Positions 24,128 through 33,735 of a stretch of 64,000 bases of DNA are shown here, piece by piece. Every line of letters begins with the position of its first letter. Positions within the stretch are counted from its first letter, which is position 1. The stretch covers positions 170,406,386 to 170,470,385 of the forward strand of contig JBAIZL010000005.1 in assembly GCA_036971475.1 (NCBI GenBank). Direction: 5' to 3'. The DNA is from Prosapia bicincta (lineage: Eukaryota; Arthropoda; Insecta; Hemiptera; Cercopidae). The translations under genes and the position numbers were made by a program. The notes beneath the pieces were generated by a model. That model had not been told where the DNA came from and did no database searches. It saw only the letters and a program-made list of their open reading frames with translations.

Positions 24128-25617
24128 CCTCCATCCCTAAAGAGAACTTCGGGGGTTGGCGAAGTTTCGGCGTTGGTTGAAGTCTTCTTCTTCTTCCTGA
24201 TGAGGGCGAAGTATATAAGGCTGCTGAATACGCCTCCGTAAAGGGCAATAGTCCAGATACTGATGTGGTGGGTTATTTCCATAGTTGGGTCAATTCTTGA
24301 GATGGTTTCTGTGTTTATTTTGTCCAACTCTAGGCGTTTAACGTTTACTGAGAATTCTGGCATTTTACTCATTGAAAATTGTAGTTTGGACGTGTCCATG
24401 AAAATAGGATGGCCTCCCGAAGTTGTTGATGTATGGCTCAGTTTCATGTTGTTGAAAAAGATTGAATCATTATTAGTTTTTATCAAATATATGCCTTGAA
24501 GGGTGACGGTGGTAGTTGCCTTGCGATTGGTAATTTCCAGAGTCTGCTTGTTGGGGAAGGTCGCTAGGTAAAGGTTGATTTCTGGGATCCAGTTAATTAA
24601 GTTGTCTGTAACTTCCAATGCAGTATATTCACAGTTGCTGGCATCGTTGTTCCTGATAATGGACACTTCACAGTCTAATTTATGGTGTGTTAGAATGTCG
24701 AATGAGCAAAAGTATATGGAATCGGTTTTACAGTTACATTCATTGTCTAAACCTAATATTACAGAGTTAGACACTAATATGTACCTTACTTTTGGTATAA
24801 TTGTTACATAATCAGTTTCATATTTTGTGGGTATAGAGTGTAATTTATACAATTTAAATTGAGTTTTTTCTACAATGGGTAAATTTATAAAATAAACAAT
24901 CCTTTCAGAATTTAGTTTACAATTAACTTTAATTAGGTTCTCTAATTCCCACATATTTTCCATTTTAGGTTCTAAAGGTAACCTCTCATTATAATATTTA
25001 TAAATTTTATTTAATTCTTCATATAATTCTTGGGTTGAAATAACACTAGGGTGTACAACACCTAGTTTACAAAATGTAAGAGAATTTTCTAAATCTGTGT
25101 TTACCTGTAACATCATGTCATATAAAATGTTCAATTGGTTTAGAATACTTCTAAATGTTTCTAGTTCAACAAAGTCATTTACATTACGATTCACAATACT
25201 TAACTTATTTTTTAATTCTACAAAATTTTCATCAATTACAATAAAAGTTTTATTTAATTCCTTCATAATATTATTACTAAAGGAGTATTGAGATTCAATT
25301 TGATAATTAATTTTAATTTGCTCATTTTCAATATCTTTAATTATTTTGTCATATTTTTTACCATCATATGCATCTAAATTGCCTGTTAAAGATTTGATAA
25401 CGGACTCTAGTCCATCTATAAGACCTCTTTTTGTTCTTTTGTTACCATTTTCTCTTAAGAGTATAATTTCTAATTTTTCTTCTATTACATTTTTACTGTG
25501 ATTAACATATTTAAAATAATTAACAATATCTCTTATTCTATTACTGTTATCGGTTACATATTCATTGTTTAATAAGCTACCGTTACAATTGTAGCAACTA
25601 GTTTCAAAATTTTGCAA
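24118..25617 (-). CDS. env: Errantivirus envelope glycoprotein (env)
   Basis: The 499-codon span shown begins at a TTG, not a true start. The same frame stays open upstream through about 25810, overlapping the end of pol. A consensus acceptor TTTTCCAG at about 25818-25811 precedes a hydrophobic, signal-peptide-like stretch, so Env is probably made from a spliced RNA as in gypsy and ZAM. In the span given, a furin-type site RTKR (residues 61-64) is followed directly by GLIDGLESVIKSLTGNLD, the hallmark shared by errantivirus Env and baculovirus F proteins, where the new N terminus acts as fusion peptide. A long helical region with heptad-like spacing follows. A C-terminal membrane anchor lies at about 452-473, then a basic RKKKK and a short cytoplasmic tail. 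The last codons run through the polypurine tract into the LTR. Env would allow cell-to-cell spread. No break is seen. Confidence 0.9.
   Translation of the reverse strand: MQNFETSCYNCNGSLLNNEYVTDNSNRIRDIVNYFKYVNHSKNVIEEKLEIILLRENGNKRTKRGLIDGLESVIKSLTGNLDAYDGKKYDKIIKDIENEQIKINYQIESQYSFSNNIMKELNKTFIVIDENFVELKNKLSIVNRNVNDFVELETFRSILNQLNILYDMMLQVNTDLENSLTFCKLGVVHPSVISTQELYEELNKIYKYYNERLPLEPKMENMWELENLIKVNCKLNSERIVYFINLPIVEKTQFKLYKLHSIPTKYETDYVTIIPKVRYILVSNSVILGLDNECNCKTDSIYFCSFDILTHHKLDCEVSIIRNNDASNCEYTALEVTDNLINWIPEINLYLATFPNKQTLEITNRKATTTVTLQGIYLIKTNNDSIFFNNMKLSHTSTTSGGHPIFMDTSKLQFSMSKMPEFSVNVKRLELDKINTETISRIDPTMEITHHISIWTIALYGGVFSSLIYFALIRKKKKTSTNAETSPTPEVLFRDGGVI
24128..24138 (-). promoter_or_regulatory. 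Polypurine tract
   Basis: AGGGATGGAGG on the minus strand, directly against the 3' LTR. It primes plus-strand DNA synthesis in LTR retroelements. It also codes for the penultimate residues of Env. Confidence 0.85.
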
Positions 25618-25736
25618 TACGTCATAATAATAAGCATCAATGTTATTTAGATGAGCTACTAAGTTTCTTACATTAAAATAGTGGACAAAGGTATGGTAGG
25701 AAGATTCTAATTTGGCCGGCCCAAGGTCTATTGGGA

Positions 25737-28700
25737 TTATTCCGAGGTTGTTGTTGACTTCTCTGATCTCTGCTGAGTCGGTGGCTGTGCCAATGACGAA
25801 CAGGAGGGACCTGGAAAATTATTTTGAGCATTAATTACATTTTTTATCTTCTTAGGCCTTTTAATTTTCGACAAATGTATCTTGTCTTTTGTGTTATGAT
25901 GTCTAGGCTTTATTTTACCAGTTTTTCTTTCCTTGTTTATTGAAGCTATCTCTTCCTTGCTATATCTGTTTTTCGTTTTGCTTTGCTTCTGAACTGACTT
26001 TATATAAACTTCAGATGGTATTTCTGGAAGTGGTTCTTTGTTTATATTCCTTTTTTCTAAAACTTTTTCTTTAATTCTTTGATTGCTATCCCTAATGTTT
26101 TCGTAAAGTATTTTTGTTTTTTCTTTATGGTTTAAAACGTAATCATTTACAAATTGTTTTTCTAAATCTATATCTACTAAAGAGTTTGAATTTATGTGTC
26201 CAAATAAGACTTCGCACGGCGTTAATTTTGTGACTGAATGTATGCTATTGTTATAGGCTATTATAGCATATTTGACTTTCTTAATTATACTGTCTTTTTT
26301 AAATTCGATTTGATTATTTAACAGCCTTATGTGTTCTATTAAGGTGGAATGAAATCTTTCACATAATCCGTTTGATTGGGGGTTTTGTGTACTGATAAAA
26401 TGGATTTTGATTTTATGCAGGTCTAATATCTCCTTCACAATTCTGTTATTAAACTCCGTTCCATTGTCTGAGATAATAACTGTTGGTAAGCAGAACTGCG
26501 CAAAGTAATCTAATAACTTGTCTGCAATCTCTGTAGCTTGAGAGCTTCCCAAGCGATAAGCTTGAGCATACTTTGTGAAACTGTCGACAATGCTGATAAA
26601 CGCATTCTTTTCTAAAGAGATAGTGTCGATGTGAATTATCTGGAAAGGCCTTGCAGCTGTAGGTGTCAAGTTCATCTCTAGTTGTAAGGGAATTCTGTCA
26701 TATTTGGTTCTTTGACATATGTCACACTGATTTATGAAATTTTGGATTAGTGATTTTAAATTAGGCCAATAATATCTTCGCTTAATTTGTTCGTATGTTT
26801 CCTGTATCCCTCGGTGATTGGTTTTGCTAACATGATAATTACTTATTGTTTCTAGGGTATCTTCTTCCGAAGTTAGGTCTAAGAGTTTTTTATTACACTT
26901 AACTAAATTTAGTTCAGTTTGTTTGAAATTTTTGGCTATGCATGATGCAAATCTCTCATAAAAATCGTCTTCAAAATATAGATTATATTTTATTTTTGGT
27001 ACCAAATATGATTTTACAAAATTAACTATGTCCTCTTTAAAATTATTTTCTGATATTTCGACTATTAAACGGGTTCTTGAAGTTCCAAATAGTTTTATAA
27101 TTTTTACTTTCTTCGGCTCATATTTTACTAATGATAAAAATACTTGATTTTTCCCAAAGTTTACAGGCTCGTCGGAAATTGGTATTTCAATTTGGGTGTT
27201 CCCTTCGAAGTTGGAATGCACGGTTTGACTGTCACATTCTTGATCGTACTCTAAGTTGGCATTATCTGTTGCGTCGAGTTGTACGACCATAGACTCATTA
27301 TCTTCATTCAATTCCGGGAAGTAACGACTCAGTAAGTTCGCTGGAGATAATTCAAGGTCTGGTTCTACAGTGTGTTGGGTGTTTGTTGACCTTTTATCAG
27401 TAACGTTCAATAGTATTCTAGACAAAGCGTCGGCATTTTGGTTTAATTTGCCTTTTTTGTATCTTATGTCATAATCATATTCTTCTAATTTTAATCTCCA
27501 TCTTAAAAGCTTGGAATTTGGTTCTTTAACTGAAAATAACCATTGTAAAGGTTTATGGTCTGTATAAATTTTAAATTTTCTTCCAAATAAATAAGGCCTG
27601 AAGTGTTTAGTGGCCCATACGATTGCTAGTAATTCCTTTTCAATCGCGGAGTAATTAGTTTCGCTGTCGTTTAAAGTTCTGCTGGCATACGCTATAGGAA
27701 GGTCCTTTCCATTTTTGTCCTGGCTTAAAATCGCTCCTAGTGCAAAATTACTCGCGTCTGTCGTTAGAGTAAGCTCCTTTTCAAAATCTGGGTATTGTAG
27801 AAGGGGCTCGTTAGTCAATATATTTTTACATGTTTCAAAACATTCTATAAAGTCTGGATTTTCTATATTTATTTTTGCATTTTTCTTTAAACAGTTAGTA
27901 AACGGTTTTGTTATCTTGGCGAAGTTTTTAATAAATTTTCGATAATAGCCTATTAGTCCTAAAAATCCTTTAATTTGTTTGGTGGTTTTGGGTATTGGAT
28001 AGTTTTTGATTGCCAAAATCTTTGCTGGGTTAGGTTTTACGCCTTCCGGTGTAACAACATGCCCTAGATACGCTACTTCTTTTCTTAAAAATTCTGTTTT
28101 ATCCAGCTGTACTTTAAAGTTGGCTTTGCGTAATCTGTCGAATACTTCTTTAAGTCTTTGTATATGTTCTTGGAGGCTAGTGGAGTAAATTATAATGTCG
28201 TCTAAATAAACTAAACATGTTTCATTTTGGATGCCTCTCAGAATATTATTCATAATTCTTTGAAATGTAGGGGGGCTATTCTTTAGTCCAAAGGGCATTC
28301 TTAAAAATTCGTAGTGTCCCGTTTCTGTTGAAAACGCTGTTTTTTCTATGCTATTTTTATCCATTTCTACTTGGTGAAATCCTGAGGCTAAATCTAAAGT
28401 TGTAAAATACTGAGATCGTCCTAATTTATCTAATATGTCGGTAATGTTTGGCAAGGGAAATTTATCGTCAATTGTTTTCTTGTTTAATCCTCTAAAATCT
28501 ATTACTAATCGAAATTTTCTTTTGCCAGAAGCGTCTTGTTTTTTGGGTACAATCCAGACAGGAGAGTTCCATGGAGAATTTGAAGGTCTAATAATTCCTT
28601 GTTCAAGCATGTCCTCAGTTTGTTTATTAATTTCGTTCTTGTAAATCTCTGGATATCTATAATTTCTGGAGTATACGGGAATTTCATCAGTAGTCCTAAT

Positions 28701-29191
28701 AACATGTTTTATTTGGTTGGTAAAAGTTAAATCGTTTCCCTCAATATGGAATAAATCTGCATAATCTTTTATTAAACTTGTTATAGCGGATTTTTCTTCC
28801 GAGTTCATATGTTCCATTCTAAATTTTGATAAATCTAAATTTTTTCTTCTCGAATTTTTTTGTTTATAATCTAATAAATTGAAATTAGCGTTCATTTGCA
28901 TTGCATCAGGTCTAAGGATATTGTATTCTTCTAAAGATTTTAATTCTAATGGTTCATTTACTGTTAATTCTACATTTACTTCTGTGTTGTTTATTATAGG
29001 GCAGTAGGCTTCTCCCTTGTGTACTGAGACTATACACTGCGGAATTTCTAATCCATTTAAGTTTTTGTATGGTAAGAGTCCTTCTCCATCTTGAATATTT
29101 TGTATTCTAAATTTAATCATTTGGCTAGCGCGGGCTTGTATAACATAACTTGTTCCCTTTTTTGCTTTCTGTTCCTGACATTCGCTTTTAA

Positions 29192-29222
<31 letters not shown>

Positions 29223-29681
29223 TTGTTCTTCTGTGTTAAAATATTTAATCGGCATTTGCTTATTGCGAAATATTAATTTATCATTCACAAAATTTAAATT
29301 AATTTTTAATTCTTTTATGTTATCTAATCCAAGGAGTAAGTCAAAATCTTTATGGAAATCAAATAAATAGAATTTGGTTGTTTCTTTTCCTAAAAGTGGT
29401 AGCGTACAACTGTATTTTTCTTTTGATACTCCATGAGCTGTACTCACTTCAAATGGCTCTTGTTTAAGAGTGTTTTTGAAAAATTGGAAAGCTATTGATT
29501 TTTTAATAAATGATCTCGTACTTCCAGTGTCAATCAGCATCTTTAAATTGGTCTTGGGATCGTGGATGTACGGTAGTTCGTTTGTGTCGTCTTCTATATG
29601 CATTATGGAAAATGTCTTTTTAATGTGGTTAGTCCTAAAAAATGATTTTGGGTATGATTGTCCTCTTGAGTGAATCCGCAT
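25737..29681 (-). CDS. pol: Errantivirus Pol: protease, reverse transcriptase, RNase H, integrase
   Basis: An open frame of 1314 codons, -1 relative to gag and overlapping it by 79 bases; translation is expected only by frameshift, so the first Met is not the real start. Protease has IDTGST (Asp51). After an Asn run near residues 153-161, coded by an ATT microsatellite, reverse transcriptase shows LDLASGFHQ and the catalytic YLDD at 492-495. RNase H has TDAS (Asp642), ELLAIVWA and NADALSR. Integrase has a zinc-binding H950-x5-H956-x29-C986-x2-C989 and the D1019, D1072, E1108 triad with 35 residues between the last two (DD35E). No chromodomain is seen; the C terminus is basic and Ser/Thr/Gln-rich. 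Length and order are normal for Gypsy/errantivirus Pol, and every catalytic residue checked is present. The stop falls inside the env frame. Confidence 0.96.
29197..29222 (-). repeat. (ATT)n microsatellite inside pol
   Basis: Nine consecutive AAT codons on the coding strand give a poly-Asn linker between protease and reverse transcriptase. It keeps the frame, so length changes in threes would be tolerated. Confidence 0.9.
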
Positions 29682-30664
29682 GCGTTTTCCTCTTGCGGGG
29701 AATCATCAAAGTCTATGTAGCTGTCAGGGTCCTCTTGCGGTTCATAATCTGTTTGTTCGGTCAGATAAGAGTTAGTCATTTGTTCAGTCAATCGATTCAT
29801 AGTTTGATCGTAATTTTCCTCCTCTATTGGTTTCCCTGTCATCTGATAAAGTCTATTTTGTCTAATTGTGTTCCCTGTTTGACGTGTGGAAATGCTCATT
29901 GGTTCTGGTTCAAATTTTTGATGAACTTTTAATGGTGTGTAGTTGTTAGACTGTCTCGGTTGTTGATTTTGCTGTACGTATGAGTTAGGTTTAGTAAATT
30001 GGTTAGGATTATTTTGGTAGTTGGGCCTATAATTTTGGAAGGTTTGCTTGTTAGGAAGGGGTTTGCGAATAGGCGGGTGTTGTGGGGCCCTAGGTGGAAT
30101 GTTCTGTTTAATATTTTGAAATAATTTGTTATTTTTAAATTGAAAATCGTTAGTAAGCATATTAAGTGCTTCACTAAGAGAATCTGGATTTTTGGTTCGC
30201 ATTAGCGATCCTACAGGTTCATGTAAACCTCTAAGGAGAACTCTTAACCCTAGTTTCTGTACATATTCTATTAAAACATCTTTGGCCAATTGTCTTTGTG
30301 GCTCTTTATTAACAAAAAATGAAATCTGTAAATTTAATAGTTTTTGAATTCTTTCATAAAATTTAAAAGGTGATTCGTTATTCTCTTGTTTTAACTCAGC
30401 CATTTCTAAATTTAAAGTAAAACAATCTCTTTTGTCTGAATAGCTGGTTAATAATACTTTTTTAATCTCATACCAGTTATATGAGTTTGAGTTTACTACC
30501 ATTTCTAATGCTTGGCCTTTTAGTTTAGCTAGTATAGAAGAAAATAAATATTCATTTTGAAAATCCTCTGGATTTTCGCTTACATAAAACTTATTTACTA
30601 CTTTGTCACATATAGAAATAAATCTGTGGAGCATAGTGGGCTCTCCACTATACTCAGGAATCAT
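29603..30664 (-). CDS. gag: Errantivirus Gag
   Basis: 353 codons from the first ATG of the frame (MIPEYSGEP) to TAA at 29605-29603. The frame is open for about 16 codons before that ATG, back to a TAA, with no other ATG, so this is the likely start unless initiation is non-AUG. The N-terminal half is predicted helical with the pattern IPEYSGEP...L..FI..CD seen in Gag of the 17.6/297/Tirant group. The C-terminal half is rich in Asn, Gln and Pro and ends acidic. There is no CCHC zinc knuckle, which is normal for errantiviruses. Gag would assemble the particle and package genomic RNA. It overlaps pol, with the slip site near its end. Confidence 0.9.
   Translation of the reverse strand: MIPEYSGEPTMLHRFISICDKVVNKFYVSENPEDFQNEYLFSSILAKLKGQALEMVVNSNSYNWYEIKKVLLTSYSDKRDCFTLNLEMAELKQENNESPFKFYERIQKLLNLQISFFVNKEPQRQLAKDVLIEYVQKLGLRVLLRGLHEPVGSLMRTKNPDSLSEALNMLTNDFQFKNNKLFQNIKQNIPPRAPQHPPIRKPLPNKQTFQNYRPNYQNNPNQFTKPNSYVQQNQQPRQSNNYTPLKVHQKFEPEPMSISTRQTGNTIRQNRLYQMTGKPIEEENYDQTMNRLTEQMTNSYLTEQTDYEPQEDPDSYIDFDDSPQEENACGFTQEDNHTQNHFLGLTTLKRHFP
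29636..29642 (-). promoter_or_regulatory. -1 ribosomal frameshift site, TTTTTTA
   Basis: In the gag frame the bases read T TTT TTA, the canonical X-XXY-YYZ heptamer, 31-37 bases before the gag stop and inside the gag/pol overlap. A -1 slip here joins Gag to Pol in exactly the observed pol frame. A downstream stimulatory fold was not worked out. Confidence 0.85.
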
Positions 30665-31118
30665 ATCTAGATATTCCTTCTTTAATGTTGGCGTTGCAAT
30701 TTTAAAATATTATTTTCTTTAAAATAATAAAATTAAAAATCAATTATATAAAATTAAAAAGTATTTACTCTACTTTTTCTTAATTATATATCTTAAGATC
30801 TACTTACAAGTTGATCCAAAATACTTTGCTCATTTGAACAACTTTCACTTTTCACTTTTCACCTACACGATATTCGCTCGTGTTCTTAATAGATATGCGC
30901 TCTATTAAGTGTTTGTAGATATTCACTCTACTTAAAGTTTCCTCAATTAACGGTTAAAACGTTAAAACGGACGTTATATTCGCTAACTTCCTTGAGGTGT
31001 CCTACCGTTTTCTTGATGTCGTTACAGATATGCGCTCCGTAACGAATTGAGTTTTTGCAGTATCTCGGTTAACGATTAAAATCGAAAAAAAATTATGTTC
31101 ATTAATTCTCCCGAGATG
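30665..31118 (-). promoter_or_regulatory. Provirus 5' untranslated leader
   Basis: About 450 bases between the primer site and gag. It contains two related blocks: CGGTAGGACATCTCGGGAG next to the primer site and CGGTAGGACACCTCAAGGAAG near 31010-30990, each followed by A/T-rich and GTTAACC-type phrases. A GAGCGCATATCT-type phrase occurs twice. The leader normally holds packaging and, in errantiviruses, insulator or enhancer repeats; which applies here is not known. Confidence 0.6.
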
Positions 31119-31135
31119 TCCTACCGACTGCGCCA
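31119..31135 (-). promoter_or_regulatory. Primer binding site for tRNA-Ser
   Basis: TGGCGCAGTCGGTAGGA on the minus strand starts at the last base of the 5' LTR. It is complementary to the 3' end of an insect serine tRNA including CCA, with one possible G-U pair. The 17.6/297 group uses the same primer; gypsy itself uses tRNA-Lys. Confidence 0.82.
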
Positions 31136-31426
31136 GTTACGTTTTATATTAAGCAAGAAAGGTTTTTAAAAATGATTTTTATTTTTAACAAACCTTTGAA
31201 TTTAATAAACAATTAATTTAGAAAACTGTTACATAAATTTTACTTAGTAAAACAATACAATTGATATGCACTCAATCGGAGTGGAAAACGTCTGTGCGAT
31301 ACAGAGGCGACTTACACACTGCCGGGGCTCTGTTCTCACACCTATATAATACTAAAGCTGAGTAAGCAGGAATCTTCCTAGCACGCATTTAATTATGAAA
31401 TGTTCACATAAAATGTTTATATAACT
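31135..31426 (-). repeat. Provirus 5' LTR (292 bp) with promoter
   Basis: Matches the 3' LTR almost perfectly. On the minus strand a TATA-like ATTATATAGG (31350-31341) lies about 27 bases before GGCAGTG (31323-31317), a possible initiator. AATAAA lies at 31183-31178. Confidence 0.92.
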
Positions 31427-31430
31427 TGTA
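31427..31430. repeat. Provirus target-site duplication, right (TGTA)
   Basis: Right-hand copy of TGTA. The sequence after it continues TGTATGGAAT, matching TGTGTGGAAT after the empty site in copy B. Confidence 0.9.
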
Positions 31431-31514
31431 TGTATGGAATTAATTGTGCAGCCCTCGTCTTCAATAAAAAAACATGAAAAAGGCCCTTTACGGTTAAGAC
31501 TTTGACCTTCCATG

Positions 31515-31690
31515 GCCTAGGTCATGAGGACGTAGTGTGGTATCACGAGACCAAGGCCTATGTAGCATACGAGTATATAAGATTCTGTGTATGACGTAGC
31601 ATCTGCATTAAATATGTTAAGTTACTGTTTGGTTCTCACTGGTCTGGGTAAGATCAGTATTAAAATAATGATATATTTACCTGTTTCCAT
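31515..31690. repeat. Right hAT target duplication and repeat R4
   Basis: GCCTAGGT (31515-31522) is the right target duplication of the hAT relic. The following R4 repeat also occurs at 49447-49620 and 51401-51600. It carries a TATA box (GAGTATATAAGATT near 31570), a conserved GTTTGGTTCTCACTGGTCTG stretch and a donor-like GGTAAGATCAG near 31648. It looks like a promoter plus short leader, perhaps part of an LTR or of a decayed gene start. Confidence 0.5.
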
Positions 31691-32074
31691 CTTGTAATAT
31701 TAAAAAAATTAAACGTTAAATAATTTTTAAAAACAAATGTAATGTAACTAAAGGAAAGTTTGTTTCAAATTCATATTACGTCGATGACATTGAGATATGG
31801 TAGTAGTAGAAGATATAAAAATAGATAAAAACTTATCAATAACAAAAACCACGGAATTAAAGTATTTATAAAGATAATAAAAAAACACTGAATACATAAA
31901 AGTCCCAACAAAAGCAAGTGTAATGACAGCGTGTAATGACAGTGTAATACGAAAACACATTGTATAATGTAACGACACACAAATGGAAACAAATATTAAT
32001 AAAGTGGCAATATACGATGGTAAGAAAATCATTATCTACAATGTGGCTATAAAACGTAATTGTAATCAAATAGG
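31691..32074. other. Copy A, noncoding part
   Basis: AT-rich DNA matched by 51840-52240 in copy B. No gene supported. Confidence 0.4.
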
Positions 32075-33735
32075 AAACTTATATGTACGCTATTTTTCGA
32101 CATAGTCTCCTTGCATATCAACGCACTTGGTCCATCGTTGTCCAAGTATCTTACAGAAAAGTTTTTCGGTTTAACTGCTAACTTGGAATGCCCCACTACA
32201 TCCAGTACTTCGTCCGAGTTATATCAACGCTCCCTTAATGCCTCTTTGAGTGGATCAAACAAGTGATAGTGAGATAGCGCAAGATCGGGCCTATATGGAG
32301 GATGAGCAAAATTGACTTTTTGGGCCGTTTCAGCAGCATGCAGTCGGGCATTGTGCAACAGTCGCAAATTTGACAGCAGTCGTCGGCGTTTGCTTTGAAT
32401 TAAATTCTTTAGCTAGGCAGTATGTAATTATACCACAGCGAATTTCAATGTGTATTGAAATGGTTTAATTCCAGTGCGTGTTCATTCATCTGTGTTATGT
32501 TTCTCCAGTACTATGACAGGGTGGGGATAGTTTCTTCCTGTAATAATCCAGAGAACCCTGTTTCGTCTCAGATATTTATTCTCAATTTCCCGCCTATGAA
32601 TTTTGAATTATGAATTCTCATGACGTTATTTTATAAATAATTCCAGACGATGAAAATATTATTGTTTTTTTTGTTTCATATTGCCAATGCTAAAAGAGCT
32701 GTGTATGATTATTTCTTTCACAAATGTTCAAGGAAACATTTCTCATGGTTTAATTATCAACATCGCCTTGGAAACCAAAGCATCAAAGTATATTATGAGG
32801 TTGAAGAAGTTGATGTAAATAACTTAAAATACACAATAAAATGTACAAACTGCAAGCGTGAAAAATATAAACGTTGCTATGGAAACCAGTCCATCATGTA
32901 TATTCGTACAGTAAAAGATTTACATAAATAAATTGAAATCAGTGCATCTCACTGTAACTTACCACTGTTTATTCTTGTGCCCCCTTTCTCGACAGTAATC
33001 TTCCAGTACTTGACCATGTGAGTTTCAAAAAACCATAACCACCAGTTCATCCATACGGTTGGGTCTTGATATTTTTCTTACACGTCTAATTAGAGTGTTC
33101 CCATTCCATACTCTCTGTCTCGTAATGTCGGATATAGGTTTGTCACCACGAATGTTCCTGTTTAAAAAGTCCGGTTAGTTGCCATAGCGATCCTAACGTT
33201 TTTGGCAGACGCAATGTTTTGTTTTTGTTTATGCAATTTTGTGAGTTGATTTTGAGGTGTATCTTTCACAAACTTATGAAACCCAAGTCTTTTGTGGATG
33301 ATTTCGTAGGTAAAATCGTGACTAATTGCAGACGATATGCCACTCTATCAATAACTACTTATCTGTCTAAGAGAACCGTTTTACGTGATCACTCAATGCC
33401 TTCCTCGTTTGTGACGGTAAACAGCCGTCTGGCTCCTTCATTTTGCCTTACACTTGTGCAAACATTTTTAAATTATTCCATCCATTTGTAGACACATAAA
33501 TCCGTTGCGGTAAAACACTGTTCTCATACTGTACTAAAGGTTATCGATGAATTTCGGACGCTGATATACCTTCCGACCAGAAAAAACGGATTACTGAACG
33601 TAGCTCTTCTTTGGTGCAAAAGTAGACATGATAAACACTACGACATAGATTATGAAACTAACCTAGCAATTTGAAAGATGCATAGACATAATAACAATTA
33701 GACAAAACCTGCATCCTCTACGCAGAATGACAGTA
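32075..33735 (-). mobile_element. Mariner transposon relic, copy A
   Basis: Minus-strand transposase remains lie in order: the N-terminal part near 33640-33540 (CTKEELRSVIRFFWSEG, then ASEIH) and the C-terminal part near 32385-32240 (HNARLHAAE, AHPPYRPDLALSHYHLF). These are the helix-turn-helix and the last catalytic block of mariner transposases. A 500-bp repeat (E) splits them, and frames are broken many times. The paralogue is 52240-53895. Terminal repeats were not resolved. Confidence 0.75.
32410..32935 (+). repeat. Repeat E, forward copy inside mariner
   Basis: About 500 bp shared with 52575-53065 (+) and, inverted, with 34750-36295. Landmarks: CCACAGCGAATTTCAATGTG, TCCAGAGAACCCTGTTTCGT and ATATTGCCAATGCTAAAAGAG. 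A 93-codon open frame (32650-32931) crosses its right half, but the copy B version has several stops, so a gene is not called. Several GCTATGGAAACC and CCATGGAAACC-type phrases suggest a non-autonomous DNA element. Confidence 0.65.

Larger units (their letters stand above)
23837..31426 (-). mobile_element. Errantivirus-like Gypsy provirus, complete (7.59 kb)
   Basis: A full-length element on the minus strand: 5' LTR 31135-31426, primer site, leader, gag, pol, env, polypurine tract and 3' LTR 23837-24127. LTRs start AGTTA and end TAACT as in the Gypsy/17.6/297 group. The two LTRs differ by two substitutions (near 23943/31246 and 24063/31365 by alignment) and one T indel, so about 99 percent identity and a recent insertion. 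All three long frames are uninterrupted. It sits inside the hAT relic and has a clean 4-bp target duplication. It is probably competent or recently competent, but activity cannot be shown from sequence. Confidence 0.95.
23128..31514. mobile_element. hAT transposon relic, split by the provirus
   Basis: The left end begins CAGGGATCGTTAACTAACGG followed by CCCGC, like the ends of Charlie-type hAT elements. The right end, read on the minus strand, begins CATGGAAGGTCAAAG. Without the provirus and its duplicated TGTA the element is about 790 bp, so it is internally deleted and cannot move on its own. It retains a piece of transposase at 23340-23640. The paralogous element in copy B is 50608-51392, without the provirus. 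Confidence 0.72.

Noticed and set aside
28505..28705. Minus-strand 66-codon frame inside pol
   Set aside because: Overlaps the reverse transcriptase in another frame; no motif.
24263..29932. Plus-strand open frames across the provirus
   Set aside because: They are antisense shadows of gag, pol and env with no independent evidence.
32650..32931. 93-codon open frame in repeat E, with several Cys and Lys
   Set aside because: The copy B paralogue and the inverted copy carry multiple stops, so it is not a maintained gene.
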